From assembly GCA_029582165.1 (NCBI GenBank), contig CM055872.1:48807695-48871694 (forward strand): a stretch of 64,000 nucleotides of DNA, written 5' to 3'. The position numbers and the translations under genes are program-made. Each line of letters starts with the position of its first letter. Within the stretch, counting starts at the first letter, position 1. Positions 1 to 10,792 of the stretch are shown here, in pieces. The stretch is from Portulaca oleracea (Eukaryota > Streptophyta > Magnoliopsida > Caryophyllales > Portulacaceae). The notes beneath the pieces were generated by a model. That model was not told the origin of the DNA and did not search any database. It saw nothing but the letters and a program-made list of their open reading frames with translations.

Positions 1-345
1 TGGCTTTAGGTACCCCAAACCTAGAGAAAATGTTTTCTCGAAGGAATCTAGTCACAACCTTAGCATCATTTCTTTTCGATGGAATCGCTTCAACCCATTT
101 TGACACATAGTCCACTGCTAGAAGAATATACTCATTCCCAAAAGAGGTAGGAAATGGTCCCATAAAATCAATGCCCCAAACATCAAATACATCCACAAAG
201 ATCTCGGGTTGTAAGGGCATCATGTTTCTTCTAGAGATCTTACTCAAACTCTGACATCTAAGACAACTCTGGGCATAAGTATGGGCATCTCTAAAGATGG
301 TAGGCCAATAGAATCCACTTCAGAAACCTTATACGCTGTCTTTTT
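1..345 (-). pseudogene. Integrase core fragment of the Athila-like pol
   Basis: Reading the minus strand from about 345 to 1 gives the zinc-binding tail ([10 protein letters not shown]) and then the start of the integrase catalytic core: [11 protein letters not shown] carries the first catalytic Asp and [13 protein letters not shown] the second. The window ends before the catalytic Glu. The frame differs from the upstream RNase H frame, so a single frameshift near 315-330 separates the HHCC motif from the core. Integrase would insert the cDNA into chromosomes; this copy cannot encode a continuous one. Confidence 0.8.
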
Positions 346-1218
346 CCCACTAAAATGCCCCCCACACGGTTGGTCGTGACAAAACGAAAGGACATCCATG
401 ATAGACTCATCCGGAACACACCTTCTAAGAATTTGATCAGGACAATACTTAAACAGATAGGGTTCATCCCATATGAAATTTTTGACAATGTGAAGGAACC
501 TATCTCTATCATGCTTATTCCAATCATTGGGCATTTCTCCCGTGACTTTAAAATTAACAATGTCAGCAAACCACGGTTCTACTCCTATGCTAAGAATGCG
601 TTCATCAGGAAAACAAGCATCAATAGGAGACTCTATCACATGTTCAGGTGCTATCCTAGAAAGGTGGTCCACTACCGGGTTATCAGATCCTTTCCTATCA
701 CGGATTTCACAATCAAACTCTTGGAGTAACAACACCCACCTAACCAACCTAGGCTTAGACTCTTTCTTCTCCATCAAATAGCGAATCGCCGAATGGTCAG
801 TAAAAACAATCACTTTAGACCCCAACAAATAAGCCCGAAATTTCTCAAATGCATAAACCACAGCTAGGAACTCTTTCTCAGTGACAGTGTAATTCAGTTG
901 TGCTTCATTTAAAGTATGACTTGCATAGTGTATCACGACAGGTTTTTTGTCAATTCGTTGTCCTAAAACCACACCTATAGCAAAGTCAGAAGCATCACAC
1001 ATCAACTCAAACGGTTCCCCCCATGTGGGAGGTTTGAGAATAGGAGGCGATATCAAGGCATCTTTAAGTGCATTAAAGGCCTTCAAACACTCATCAGAAA
1101 AGTCAAAAGCCACCTCCTTGGCCAATAAAGCAGAAAGGGGTTTGGCAATCTTGCTAAAATCACGAATGAATCGACGATAAAACCCAGCATGTCCTGAAAA
1201 GGATCTAACCTCCTTCAC
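244..1218 (-). pseudogene. RT thumb, RNase H and integrase HHCC region of pol
   Basis: An open stretch of 324 codons that is a segment of a polyprotein, not a gene with its own start. Residues 1-65 are the RT thumb/connection ([20 protein letters not shown]). RNase H follows with its acidic residues visible: CDASD (Asp75), TEKE (Glu114/116), FTDH (Asp141) and VVDHLSR (Asp184). From about residue 270 the first half of the integrase zinc finger appears ([10 protein letters not shown]). RNase H degrades the RNA template during reverse transcription. The last 25 or so codons are out of frame with the true integrase, so the C-terminus shown is artefactual. The RNase H part is the best preserved piece of pol here. 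Confidence 0.85.
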
Positions 1219-2132
1219 ACAAGTGGAGGGGGGTCAAGTTCCTAACTAGGTCAATTTTTGCTTTATCCACTTCGATTCCATCTTTTGAAATCACATGGCC
1301 CAAAACTATCCCCTTTCGTACCATAAAATGGCACTTCTCCCAGTTTAAAGTCAAGTGTTTTTCGCACCGACTCAAGACTCTACTCAAATCGACAAGCAAT
1401 CATCAAAGGTGGTGCCAACATCGAGAAATCATCCATGACAATTTCAACACAGTCATCAACAAGGTCCGAGAATATAGACACCATACACCGCTGAAAAGTA
1501 GCGGGGGCATTGCAAAGTCCGAAGGGCATCCTACGGAAAGTAAACGTACCAAATGGGCAAGTAAAAGTCGTTTTCTCCTGATCACACGGGGCTATAGAAA
1601 TCTGAGTATACCCCGAATAGCCATCTAGAAAACAAAAGAAGTCGTGCCCCCGCCAGCTTTTCTAACATTTGATCCATAAAAGGTAATGGAAAATGGTCTT
1701 TTCTCGTAGCCTTATTTAGTTTCCTGTAATCTATGCATACTCTCCATCCCGATGGAATGCGGGTCGACACTAATTCACCCCTTTCGTTCTCCACCACTGT
1801 CAACCCGGTCTTCTTAGGGACTACATGTATAGGACTAACCCACTTCATCGTAAATCGGGTAAATGATGTCATTATCTAACCATTTCAGAATCTCCTTCTT
1901 AACCACCTCCTTCATTTGGGGATTGAGTCTCCTTAAAGGGTCCCTCTGGGCTACACTATCATCTTCCAAGAATATCCTGTGTTGCACAATAGATGGACTA
2001 ATCCCCCTAATGTCTCCAATCGTCCATCCCAAAGCCCCTCTATTTATCCTAAGAACCTCGACTAGTTTGTTTTCTTGGTCCTCTCCTAGGTTTGAAGCTA
2101 TGATAACCGGGTAAGTCTCACTAGGGCCAAGG
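1219..2132 (-). pseudogene. Reverse transcriptase fingers and palm, frameshifted
   Basis: Three frames together cover the RT domain. At 1835-2032 the N-terminal segment reads GWTIGDIRGISPSI and RRLNPQMKEVVKKEILKWLD. At 1582-1872 it continues VSPIHVVPKKTG and GWRVCIDYRKLNKAT. The catalytic box reads VMDDFS on the minus strand at 1428-1439 in a different frame from the following segment. At least three frameshifts are needed to link these parts, so no functional RT is made. The V-M-D-D catalytic site rather than YVDD fits the F/V-MDD form usual in Athila elements. Confidence 0.82.
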
Positions 2133-2177
2133 AAAACATACTTTAACTCGGAAGGAAGGGGTTTAAGTTCAAGGGTT

Positions 2178-2837
2178 CTAGAAGATGGTGGCTCTCAGTT
2201 CTATGATATCGTGCACATGTTGAGAGGCAAACAGAGATTCATAAAGCAATTCCACAAACACATCAGAATCACATAATGAAGTTACACAGTCGGGGTCGAA
2301 TCCTAACTCAACAAGATCACTCACACAAGGGGCAACATCCAGATCAATAGGGTTATCACTCTCAAGGTCACTAATCCAATTCACCGCATTACACTCTTGC
2401 TCATCATGTCCTAATGGTGACTTTTGTAGGTCAAAAATATTCAATTCCACAGTCAAATTCCCAAAAGTCAGTTTCATTCTCCCATCTTTACAATTAATCC
2501 AAGCATTAGATGTAGCTAAAAAGGGTCTACCTAGAATGACTGGAATCTCGTCACGAGGACTCAACCCTAGCCGCTCTAACACAACAAAGTCTACAGGGAA
2601 AACAAAGGTCCCGACTTGGATCAACACATCCTCAACTACCCCCCTAGGCACTCTCGTAGACCGATCAGCTAATTGGAGAACCATTCTTGTAGGTTTCAAT
2701 TCCCCCAACCCCAAGGTCTCATAAACATGTAAAGGTAGCAAGTTGACACTCGCCCCTAAGTCAAGGAGGGCTCTCTCAATCTGACTGTCTCCTATGGTAA
2801 TGGAAATAGTTGGGCATCCTGGGTCCTTATATTTCAC
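2178..2837 (-). pseudogene. Retroviral-type aspartic protease region
   Basis: A 219-codon open stretch holding the polyprotein protease. The active-site triad is seen as LLDLGASVNLLP (residues 24-35, Asp26), followed by the flap region and the conserved ILGRPFLAT about 75 residues later. The protease would cut Gag-Pol in the virus-like particle. The open frame continues about 90 residues past ILGRPF (VELNIFDLQKSP) into the linker before RT. The upstream junction to gag is broken, so this is a remnant. Confidence 0.82.
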
Positions 2838-3691
2838 CGAACTGACTAGACAAGATGGAGCTCACATTAGAGGCCAAAAAGCCTTCTTAGGAACTCCGAG
2901 TTCTCTTCGTTGTACACAATTCTTTGAGGAACCTAGCGTAGGAAGGACATTCTTTGAATAGCGTCCAACAAGGGAATGTTGACCTTGACTTGAGAAAAGT
3001 CTCCTAATCTTTTCAAGAAATTTCGATCCTTAGTTCCTCAACCTTTGAGGAAAAGGTGGGAAGGCTTATACACCACAAAGTTGTGCAGACTGAATCAGGA
3101 AGTACTCTAGTTGAGGTCTTAAGACTCGGGTTGTCACCTAAGTTGGTCAACCTCTCTTCCTCATACGGCTCATCCTCAACTGACACTAGCTCATCACAAG
3201 GTCCAACACTCACATGTTGTTTCCTAGGCGAATCTGAAGGTAATTCTCTAACTGATTGTCCACTTCCTTCCCGATCTAAGAGTAATCACCGCATTAAGCC
3301 CCTAACATGGTTTGGGTCACAAGAGGACGAACTAGAAGCTTTCCCTTAGGGTTCGCCTCCGGTTGTCCAGGAAAAGGTCCCCTATCCCTATTAGACATCA
3401 TGAGTTGGGCTACACTCTCATTCAATTGTTTCACCATTTTCGCCATGTCACTCATCGTATCCTCAACTCTACTCAAACCAGACTCTAACTCTTTGTACTT
3501 CCTATCCCCTCTATCCTCACCTTGGTATCTGGTGGAGGCCTGTATGGGCTATCTGGGATGGATTGCCTGTCCTCGAGGTGCTTGATAAGCAACCCGAGGC
3601 GTGGTCTTAGTTGGGTTTGATGTTGGTGAGGGGAGGTGGGTTTCCTTGGAAACTTCCTCCTTGGTGCATCGGTGGCCTCAAAACATTTTGG
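2838..3691 (-). pseudogene. Degenerate gag-protease linker
   Basis: This interval should hold the end of Gag and the start of the protease, but it is broken into short minus-strand frames. At 3294-3476 one frame reads VEDTMSDMAKMVKQLNESVAQ, a coiled-coil-like stretch often seen near the end of Athila Gag. No intact domain is visible. Confidence 0.5.
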
Positions 3692-4786
3692 TTATCCTAG
3701 TAAGACAAGAAAGGGTGTTTGGCACCCTGTGGAATTGGTAGGGCTTGCATCGTTAAACATAGCATTCACATTTTCCACATTAGTTGACACATGTTGCAAA
3801 TACAAAGGACAATTAGCATATACATGGTCAGGTCCTTGGCACCAAGCACAAATCAAAGAAGATTGAGGGTTTGGAGACACGGGTTGCTCTGCAGAATTCA
3901 CTTGGATGCACGGTTGGGTCTTAGACGCTAGTTGTTGTTGAGCTAAGGTTTTTATCATGTTCTCTAGAGAAGCAAACCTAGCCTCGTACCCAGTACTCTC
4001 ACTCACCGCATGAACCCCTCCCCGTGCATTAGACAACTGTGCCCCTATGGACTCATCCCTAGTGTTTCCCCATTGCATTACTCTTTCTGACATATACTCC
4101 AAAAAATCCCAAGCTTCCTCTGCAGTTTTATCCAATAATCCCCCTTGACACATAGATTCTAAGGCCACTCGGGTTTCCTGATCTATCCCCTCATACACTA
4201 TCTGGCACAGTCTCACTAGGTCAAACCCATGGTGGGGAAATTGGGACAAAAGATTCTTGAACCTCTCAAAAGCTTTCCAGTAAGGCTCCCCCTTATCCTG
4301 TCTAAACTTCAAGATGGAGTTTCTCATTTGAACTGCCATGGAATTTGGGAAATACCTCTTCATAAATACCTTCAAGAAACTATCCCATGAGTTTATGGAC
4401 CCTGGTTTGATACTATACATCCACCTCTTTGCCGAATCTCGCAGAGCGAAGGGCAAATATTTCAACAGAACATAATCTAAAGGTACCCCAGGTGGTGTGA
4501 CCATACTAAGGTACTCCTTATACTCTGCTGTCCAGATAAGTGCCAACCCCGTCCCAGTAAAAAGAGGTAGGTTTTGAGTATGATACTGTCTGGGATCAAA
4601 CGTAACTCCCTGAGGTAGGGTCGGTAACACAAAGCACGATGGAGGCGGGTCATAAGATGGATAGAGCTGGTCGCTCAAGGTAACCCTCGGTCCTTCCTCA
4701 CCCATGTTAGGCGGATCGACTAAAGATTTCTCTACCCTAACCAGTCTAGTTTCCGGTTGTCGAACCCATCCTACCGAATGACGCAC
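3692..4786 (-). CDS. gag: Gag (capsid and nucleocapsid) of the Athila-like element
   Basis: The longest intact frame of the element, 364 codons, lying just inside the primer-binding site as gag should. Residues 80-235 are the retrotransposon Gag core (LRDSAKRWMYSIKPGSINSW, FLKVFMKRYFP, ERFKNLLSQFPHHG). A single CCHC zinc knuckle, CAWCQGPDHVYANC, is at residues 313-326. Gag packages the element RNA into particles and the knuckle contacts RNA. The first Met gives a start about 105 bases inside the primer site. The frame ends shortly after the knuckle, probably early compared with a full Athila Gag. It may still encode protein, but the rest of the element is broken. Confidence 0.8.
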   Translation of the reverse strand: MRHSVGWVRQPETRLVRVEKSLVDPPNMGEEGPRVTLSDQLYPSYDPPPSCFVLPTLPQGVTFDPRQYHTQNLPLFTGTGLALIWTAEYKEYLSMVTPPGVPLDYVLLKYLPFALRDSAKRWMYSIKPGSINSWDSFLKVFMKRYFPNSMAVQMRNSILKFRQDKGEPYWKAFERFKNLLSQFPHHGFDLVRLCQIVYEGIDQETRVALESMCQGGLLDKTAEEAWDFLEYMSERVMQWGNTRDESIGAQLSNARGGVHAVSESTGYEARFASLENMIKTLAQQQLASKTQPCIQVNSAEQPVSPNPQSSLICAWCQGPDHVYANCPLYLQHVSTNVENVNAMFNDASPTNSTGCQTPFLVLLG

Positions 4787-4891
4787 TTTCTCCTTTTTAG
4801 TTGGTTTTTCTATTTTTTTTTAAATTTTTAGTGATTTATAAACTTGCTACTAAACAACGAAAGCAATTAAACTTGCTACTAAATAACACCA

Positions 4892-4909
4892 TCCCCGGCA
4901 ACGGCGCCA
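4892..4909 (-). promoter_or_regulatory. Primer-binding site, tRNA-Asp
   Basis: The 18 plus-strand bases equal the 3' end of plant tRNA-Asp including CCA, so the minus strand would pair with it. It ends one base from the LTR boundary at 4911. This is where minus-strand DNA synthesis would start, and it fixes the element's orientation. Confidence 0.9.
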
Positions 4910-4910
4910 T

Positions 4911-6158
4911 TGTTCGGTTGTAATTTTTGTGGTTTTTGAGTAAGGATTGTCGATCTCAGGGATGGGTGTTAGGTTTAATTTAGGTAATTGGTTTGTGTAC
5001 AAGGGAATTTCTCAATGCGGAAAGCAATAAATTATGTAAAAGAGCAATAAACTAACCTAAACATGATGATAATTAAGAAAGCCATAAAAGATGAAAGCAA
5101 CTAAAAGCATGAAATTAAGAAAGCAATAAAACTAAGACTAATTAATGAGATTAAGAACAAGAGATTATACCTTTGATGATCCAAACTTTCACTAACCTTC
5201 AATCTACTTGGATTTCTCCCGAACAAATAAGAAATCGTGAATTGGATTACTAAGAATCCCCAAATCCCCACTTGAGAGTGGAATTTGTGACCCTTAATCC
5301 CCCTTTTCACTAAAAGTTGGATTGGATGTTTTTGTGGCTAACACTATGAACTTTCAAAGGCAAAATTAAATCAAAGCTAAGCACAAGGTAATAAAGATTG
5401 ATGAAGGCTGAATTTACTTGAAGAAAATTGATTACAATCAAGAATCCCAAAAACTTGAAGAACAAGACAAGAGAGAAAAACTTAGAGAGAGAAAGTAAAG
5501 TTTAATTAAGAAAGCATTAAAAACCCCTAATTACAAACTAAAAACTTCAGCTAATCCCCCCAAAAGAGTCGCAGCTATTACTCTTTATAATACCCTAAGT
5601 TTGTTTCACAAAACGCAGCACTTTGTTCCCAGATTATACGCAGAATTTGGAATTGGCCCGGCTCGCGAGCGAATTCTCGCCGCGAGCGGCGCTCGTTGCT
5701 CGACTTCGTTCTTCAGACTTTTCTTGGCGGCTCGGAAGCCCATTTCGGCGGCGAAAGCAGAATTGCTCGGGCGAGCAGGCTTTCTGTCCCTTCAATGCCT
5801 TAGCCGATTTTATCGAATTTTTCCTAGTTGATGCACAGAAGCCCAGCTCGGCCGAGCAGGATTCTTGCTCGGGCGAGCAGGCTCTCTGTCTCACCTCCCC
5901 TTGGTTCAAATTTTACTCGACTATTTTTCTCGCTCTCCAGAACATCGCTCGGGCGAGCCACCATTCTGCTCGGTCGAGCAGACCTTCTGTCTCACCCCCT
6001 GATTGGCAAGTTTTTGCTCCGTTTTGTCGCCTTTTTCGATCGCTTACTTATTTTCCTACAAAACTACATAAAACTCATAACTAGAATAACACACCGGGTT
6101 AGAAAATACAAAAACTCCCTAATAAAGAGAAGAATTCGTCTCGAAACGAGACCGAACA
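4911..6158 (-). repeat. 5' LTR of the Athila-like element (1,248 bp)
   Basis: Bounded by an 8 bp perfect terminal inverted repeat: tgttcggt at 4911-4918 and accgaaca at 6151-6158. Its inner end abuts the tRNA-Asp primer site. On the minus strand a TATA-like TTATAAAG lies near 5582-5590, with a GC-rich palindrome cluster upstream of it (5661-5979) in U3. Open frames seen across 5600-6100 reflect this GC-rich repeat and are not genes. Confidence 0.9.
5661..5979. repeat. GC-rich palindrome cluster in the LTR U3
   Basis: Short palindromes of the form gctcgNNcgagc occur at 5661 (gctcgcgagc), 5765, 5846, 5867, 5947 and 5968. The pairs 5846/5867 and 5947/5968 are 101 bp apart, showing a tandem duplication of about 101 bp. 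The surrounding LTR is AT-rich, so the cluster stands out in base composition. Confidence 0.75.
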
Positions 6159-7198
6159 GTCAACACTCTCTCTCCGCCGCCACATCAGCACGCCACTGAG
6201 TTAAGTTCATCTTAACTCGGTGGCGTGTTACTGGGAGCAACATGGTGTCAAAGTTCATATTATTCAGAACCTAATCGAAAGTTCGTATTATTAAGTCTTA
6301 TATGGCCAAAAGTTCGTATTATTATAATCCAATTTCCCATTTTGCAATTATTTGTGGGAGGGTAAGTTCAAAAGTCATATTAATTCATTTTCATTTTTTA
6401 TTTTCATTATATGATATTTCTTCTATTATAATTGATTTTTCACACTTGATATTTTATAAGATATTTTATAATCTGGTTTTCATTTTCAAAATGGGAAGGG
6501 ATTGGGTTTTCAAAGAAATAAAGTAGAGAAAAGGTTGAGGTTTAAATGCCATATGAATTAATATTAAGGGTAAAAATGTCAATTCATGTTTAATTGAAAG
6601 TCATATGACTTAATATCAAGGGTAAAAAAGTTAATTCATATTTATTTTTTTTTAATGTTCGCCGGAAAATCCAATAAAAATCAAATATAAAATATCTTAG
6701 GAGGTTGAAATATATGAACACAATGTCAGGTAAGGTAAAAACTATTTCACAAATGTCGGGTGCATAAAAATTATTACCACAAATGTCATGTAAGATAAAT
6801 GTAATTTACTTAAAGTCTAACTATCATGATCAATTTTAAAATAATGTCAATTTTAGAAATAAAAGTAAAGTCAGGTGTTTTTGAAAAAGTAATTGTTGAA
6901 ATTTCATTTATAACTATCATCAATTTTAAAATAATATGTAGCGATTACTTTTATGATGGCATATATGTAATTTTTGGTAAATTTTGGGTTAGATGGTAAT
7001 TTCTACCAACAGTCAATCCAATATACTGCTCATGTCAGCCTATTAATAATCAACCTATTGGACCCAATTAACTAAGTGCATATGTTGTTTATCATACACC
7101 TATTTCGTTCGCTTGATCTGATCAAATCTTTCAACAAGCCATTATTCCCAATGAATCATTTAATATGCTATTTATCAAACATGGTCTTACTAAGACCA
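6159..7198. other. AT-rich intergenic DNA with a 17 bp stem-loop
   Basis: No coding region recognised. A stem-loop lies at 6189-6227 (17 bp arms, one mismatch, loop ttcat); its core 'cgccac(t/c)gagtt' resembles the hairpin core of the foldback elements near 59.4 kb and 60.9 kb. The rest holds loosely repeated 'acaaatgtcaggta' phrases around 6720-6800. Confidence 0.5.
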
Positions 7199-7584
7199 CT
7201 ACCAATGGTGAGAATTTTCTCACCTGCAGGTAGTCAAGATGAACATGGGTGAGAAAAATGCATCAAATGGTGAGGGAAGTTGTATGGTGGGCGAGGAAAA
7301 TATTTCTCACCCATGTGCACGAGTGAACTTGCAAAGCAGAAATTGTGTGAGCTCCATGTACTTTTTTTACCTTTTGCATACTCAAGTGAGGAGAGAGAAG
7401 GAGAGAATAAAATTAAATTTTATTAATTTTTTTTCTTTTTACATTTATTTATAATATTTTAATTGTTGTGTGAGTTAGATTCACCCCCTATTGTAAAATT
7501 CTATTGAGTTCAAGTGAGTCATAACCCATATTTTATGATATTTTATTAGATGGATGGGTAAAAATTCTTACACCATTGATGATG
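7199..7584. mobile_element. MITE-like element with inverted ends
   Basis: The left end (ccaatggtgagaattttctc, about 7202-7221) and the right end near 7555-7580, read on the other strand (tcaatggtgtaagaattttt), are imperfect inverted copies. Inside, catgggtgagaaa near 7247 and its reverse complement near 7303 form another stem. There is no transposase and no clear target duplication, so boundaries are approximate. Confidence 0.5.
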
Positions 7585-7602
7585 GCCTAGACACAAATAC
7601 CT

Positions 7603-8545
7603 GAACAAAAATGCCACTGAATTTTCTAAAATAGTAAAAAATGTCTCTGATTTTTACAAACTGTCATTATTTCCATTTAACTTTCCAAAATAGTAAAAAA
7701 TGTCACTTATTGGGATTCACCATGAGTAAAAATATCCCACATCGGAAAAATAGAGACAAAGGACAATGGTATATAAGTCAAGTAGGTTACTCACTCCTCT
7801 TAACACCAATTGGTTTTAAGATGGAACCTCACTTAACTTGTGTACCGTGGGCCTTGGTTGAAGTGGGCTCCCGCCTTAGATCTCTTTAACAAGTGGTATC
7901 AGAGTCGATGGTTCGTTCGGCTGGGCGCAAGGTGCGGGAAGGTGGTCCCGTAAAAAACACCATGGACAGGAGCATGGGCCATGGCGCGTGCGCAACTGGG
8001 TCTCTTGAATGCGTAGAGTGGTGGCATGAGACTCAGGTGGAGTAGGATGCGGCTCTGTGAAGTAAGATGCGGCTGGGACTCCTGAGGTAGAGTAGTGGCA
8101 TGAGACTCAGGTGGAGTAGGGTGCGGCTCTGTAGAGTAAGGTACGGTTATGATGAACTCCTAATAGTAACTTGAAACCTTGGCAAAAAGAGGCTTTCGAT
8201 CAAAGGGGGAGAGGCTCGTGTGTGAAGGGAGAAATTGTTGGAATTTACCTATGAGTAAAAATGTCCCACATCAGAATAATAGAGAGAAAGGACATGGTAT
8301 ATAAGTCAAATGAGCTACTCCTCTTAACACCAATTGGTTTTAAGATGGAACCTTACTTAACTTGTGTACCATGGGCATTGGTTGAAGTGGGCTTTCGCCT
8401 TGGATCTCCCCAACACCACTGAAACCTGTTATAGCAGGTTGTGAACCGGTTAAATGATTGTTAGACAAAAATGTCACTCAACATTCCAGAATTGTCAAAA
8501 ACGTCACTCAACTTTCCCAAAAGTCAAAAATGTCACTACCATCAA
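7603..8545. repeat. Dispersed 'aaaaatgtcac' repeat unit, host of the TRIM
   Basis: About six imperfect units containing aaaa(a)tgtcactca or a close variant lie at roughly 7609, 7650, 7690, 8468, 8499 and 8525. The TRIM at 7708-8415 interrupts them. A palindromic phrase (aacctgttatagcaggtt, about 8424-8441) follows the TRIM. The unit probably belongs to a repetitive element I cannot name. Confidence 0.5.
7708..8415 (+). mobile_element. TRIM (terminal-repeat retrotransposon in miniature), complete
   Basis: Two direct repeats of about 180 bp (7708-7891 and 8236-8415) match closely. The 3' copy starts TGTTGG and ends CCAACA; the 5' copy has decayed to TATTGG...TTAACA. Directly after the left LTR is a primer site, tggtatcagag (7894-7904), matching initiator tRNA-Met. 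A purine tract (aaagggggagagg and gaagggagaaa) precedes the right LTR. Flanking 5-mers tcact and ccact look like a target duplication with one change. Each LTR has a TATA-like tatataag. The 344 bp interior has no coding capacity, so the element would need enzymes from an autonomous partner. LTR, primer-site and size features match the TRIM class. Confidence 0.9.
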
Positions 8546-8864
8546 TTAAAATATTCAAATTAATATATAAAAACATTTACGTTTCAACTGGAAATTCGCT
8601 AGAAAATAAAAATTTTGTTTATAAATCATGTAATTGCAAATTTTTTTACGATTAGGATTTTCCATAGTAATGTTGACTTTTTTATGTTTTTCTGTAAAAT
8701 TTTATTTTATTTTATTTCTCATTTTATTCTTAAAATATTTGTAATAATATTCTCTATGACTTATTCTCTGTCACCTTTGTCTTACTATAATCTGTAACAC
8801 ACTACTTTAACGTTGAATCCAGCTGTTTGTCGCACGCTGGAAGGCTGATTTTTTTAAATTAGTT
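8546..8864. other. AT-rich repeat end shared with 62.6 kb
   Basis: No gene seen. About 75 bases at 8740-8815 (ctgtcacctttgtcttacta) match the reverse complement of 62565-62630, so both are copies of one dispersed repeat in opposite orientation. Confidence 0.45.
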
Positions 8865-9470
8865 CTCAACAATCTCCTAGTGTATTACCTGTCATTATAT
8901 AAGATGCCCAAATCGGTGGCTGAGGAAATTATCAAGCTTCAACGCCAGTTTCTTTGGGAGGTGACTGTGAAAAGAAAGGGACATCCTTAGTGAGATGGGA
9001 AGTTATTTAGAGACCAAAAGACAAAGGTGGTTTAGGAGTGGGGAATCTGCTGTTGAAGAACTCGGTCTTGCTTTTCAAATGATGGTGGAGGTATGCAACT
9101 GAAGAAGGAGTGGTGTGGAGGAAGGTGATTCAATCAATACATAATGAAGATAAGACACTAATACCATCAAGGAAGAAGCCTAACATTGCAAGTCCATGGG
9201 CTGACATCAAGAAGATTTTTTATGGGCAAGAAGTTGTTCACAAGGTTTTGAAGAACAATTTTCAACTGAAACTTGGAAGTGGGGAGAAAATCAGGTTCTG
9301 GGAAGGCCTTTAGTTAGACTTGAAATCACTGAGAGAATTGTTTCCAAGACTCTTTGGTATATCATCACAAAAAAGGTCTATGATTTGTGAGATGGGTTGG
9401 TTTAAAGGAGATATGTGGAGGTGAGTCTTAACATGGAAGAGGGAATTGAATGAGCAAGAAGTCACTTTAT
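8865..9470 (+). pseudogene. LINE (L1-type) reverse transcriptase C-terminal remnant
   Basis: Joined frames read the post-RT region typical of plant L1 LINEs: YYLSLYKMPKSVAEEI, LQRQFLWG, then (after a frameshift near 8960-8990) KGGLGVGNLLLKNSVLLFKW and WWRYATEEGVVWRKV, and, in the open part 9110-9313, KLGSGEKIRFWEGL just before a stop. The remnant includes several stops. It ends abruptly at about 9470, where the next inverted repeat begins. LINEs copy by target-primed reverse transcription; this piece has lost the catalytic core and both ends. Confidence 0.75.
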
Positions 9471-10321
9471 TTTAAACTAGAATATTCAGAGATCTTTTCT
9501 GCTAAGTACAATTCTTTTTGTGAAAATTCAAGTACTTTATTTTATTTTGGCATAAATAATTTATTAAATTTAATAATCCATCTACAACATACATACCAGT
9601 TAATATTTCTATTATAAATTCTTCTAAATTAATATTTAAAGTTCTTTCATATATTTTCTTATTATGTTCTTCATTCATGATTATATAATCTTTTTGCTCT
9701 GATACCAATATTAAACGGGTCTAACTTGTGGTTTTTTTTAAAGGAAAAGGCGGTAAAACCTTTGTGATTTTTTAGTTGATTCACACAAATTAATTAAGCT
9801 AGGTACTCGGAGAAGCAACCTAAATAAAATTTCATAATCTTTAATCAAAGGTATGATATTCAACAATAAACAAGCTCAAGTAAGAGAAAATTATACCTTC
9901 GAGAGTTAAACCTGTCGTACTCTTCCGAACGCGTCTTACACTCTCATGTGCGCGATTTACCTACTCTTTCTGACTTCTTTTACTCTCTCAATATTCTCTC
10001 TCTTATTTGATTTTGTGTAATGATGAATACATATTTCTTCGAAGAAAAGATCACTTCATTTTATTTGTGGATAACCTTCCTTTCCCTAAAGGAAATTCTT
10101 AAAACATTGTGCTTAGATTACAAACACACTAAGGGAGGTAGGCAGACTCTGCCTTCCTTCCTTCCTTGCATATATTTATAACAAAGGATACAAAAAGATT
10201 ACATAAGCGCTTACGTTATTGCGCATTATTATAGTTCAAAATTTCAAATGTCAGCAAAATCTTATTCATTTATTTCTTTCGGTAAAATCTCAGCCCTTCA
10301 TCTGTTCATATCAGTATGTCC
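9471..10321 (-). mobile_element. Pararetrovirus-like fragment, left arm of inverted pair
   Basis: Near-identical in reverse orientation to 10793-11641. Read on the minus strand it has a TATA-like promoter, a leader of several hundred bases, a tRNA-iMet primer site (9696-9707, 12 of 12 bases tggtatcagagc), then the beginning of a small ORF (9502-9681, stop-truncated). No LTR terminus (CA) precedes the primer site, which argues against an LTR retrotransposon and for a caulimovirid-type circular genome integrated in pieces. The genus is not identifiable from what is here. Confidence 0.5.
9696..9707 (-). promoter_or_regulatory. Primer-binding site, tRNA-iMet (left arm)
   Basis: The minus strand reads tggtatcagagc, matching the initiator tRNA-Met 3' end as used by plant pararetroviruses and many copia elements. 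The mirror copy is at 11404-11415. Confidence 0.75.
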
Positions 10322-10792
10322 TGTTAATTTTTATAAAGGACCAAGGACCAAGGACCAAAAAGCAAAAAGAATACTTATTAAAATTATTATTAATTGTTGT
10401 GTATATGCTTTGCCTACTGTTTCAAAAATGAATACTGAATTAAATAAAGAATAATGTTTTTAAGTACATTAATTAATGAGTAATCCAAAAAATCCTCCTT
10501 TCCTACCCGAATTAAAATTGATAACTAAAGAAAATATACTGATTTTATTAGACTCAAACAAAAAACTATTAGATGAGATGATTAAAGAATTACAGAAAAT
10601 TCATATAAAAAAATTGATAAACTAAAAGAAAATAGTTTAAATAATTATCATTTAATTAACTTTCATGAAGATCAGTTAGATTTGGTCATTTATGAAGATG
10701 AAAGAAGAGCTTATATAAAATCCGTTGAAAATGATAAATTATGAGAACAATTAAGAAATTCTGAATATAGCAGAGAGAAGAAAACAATTAAG
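10322..10792 (+). other. Single-copy spacer of the inverted pair, with short decayed ORFs
   Basis: The 471 bp between the arms. On the plus strand one frame (ending 10454) gives a Lys-rich tail, KGPRTKDQKAKRILIK, that looks like the end of a larger ORF. A second ORF begins at about 10480 (MSNPKNPPFLPELKL, then LLDSNKKLLDEMIKELQK, coiled-coil-like) and soon meets stops or a frameshift. A small coiled-coil ORF in such a place recalls the virion-associated or small ORF proteins of caulimovirids, but this is a guess from layout, not sequence recognition. Confidence 0.35.

Larger units (their letters stand above)
1..6158 (-). mobile_element. Athila-like Ty3 LTR retrotransposon, 5' part, truncated by window edge
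   Basis: The element runs right to left: 5' LTR (4911-6158), a primer-binding site matching tRNA-Asp, then gag, protease, RT, RNase H and integrase in Ty3 order, leaving the window inside integrase. A tRNA-Asp primer plus the RT wording (SGWRVCIDYRKLNKATRKDH, VMDDFS) is characteristic of the Athila branch of non-chromovirus Ty3 elements. The 3' LTR and any env-like ORF lie off the left edge. All coding parts carry frameshifts or stops, so this copy is dead. The 5 bases after the LTR (gtcaa, 6159-6163) should be the target duplication, but the partner copy is not in the window. Confidence 0.88.

Noticed and set aside
5601..6199. Four overlapping frames of 76-153 codons
   Set aside because: They lie in the GC-rich palindromic part of the Athila-like LTR on both strands, with no domain or codon signal.
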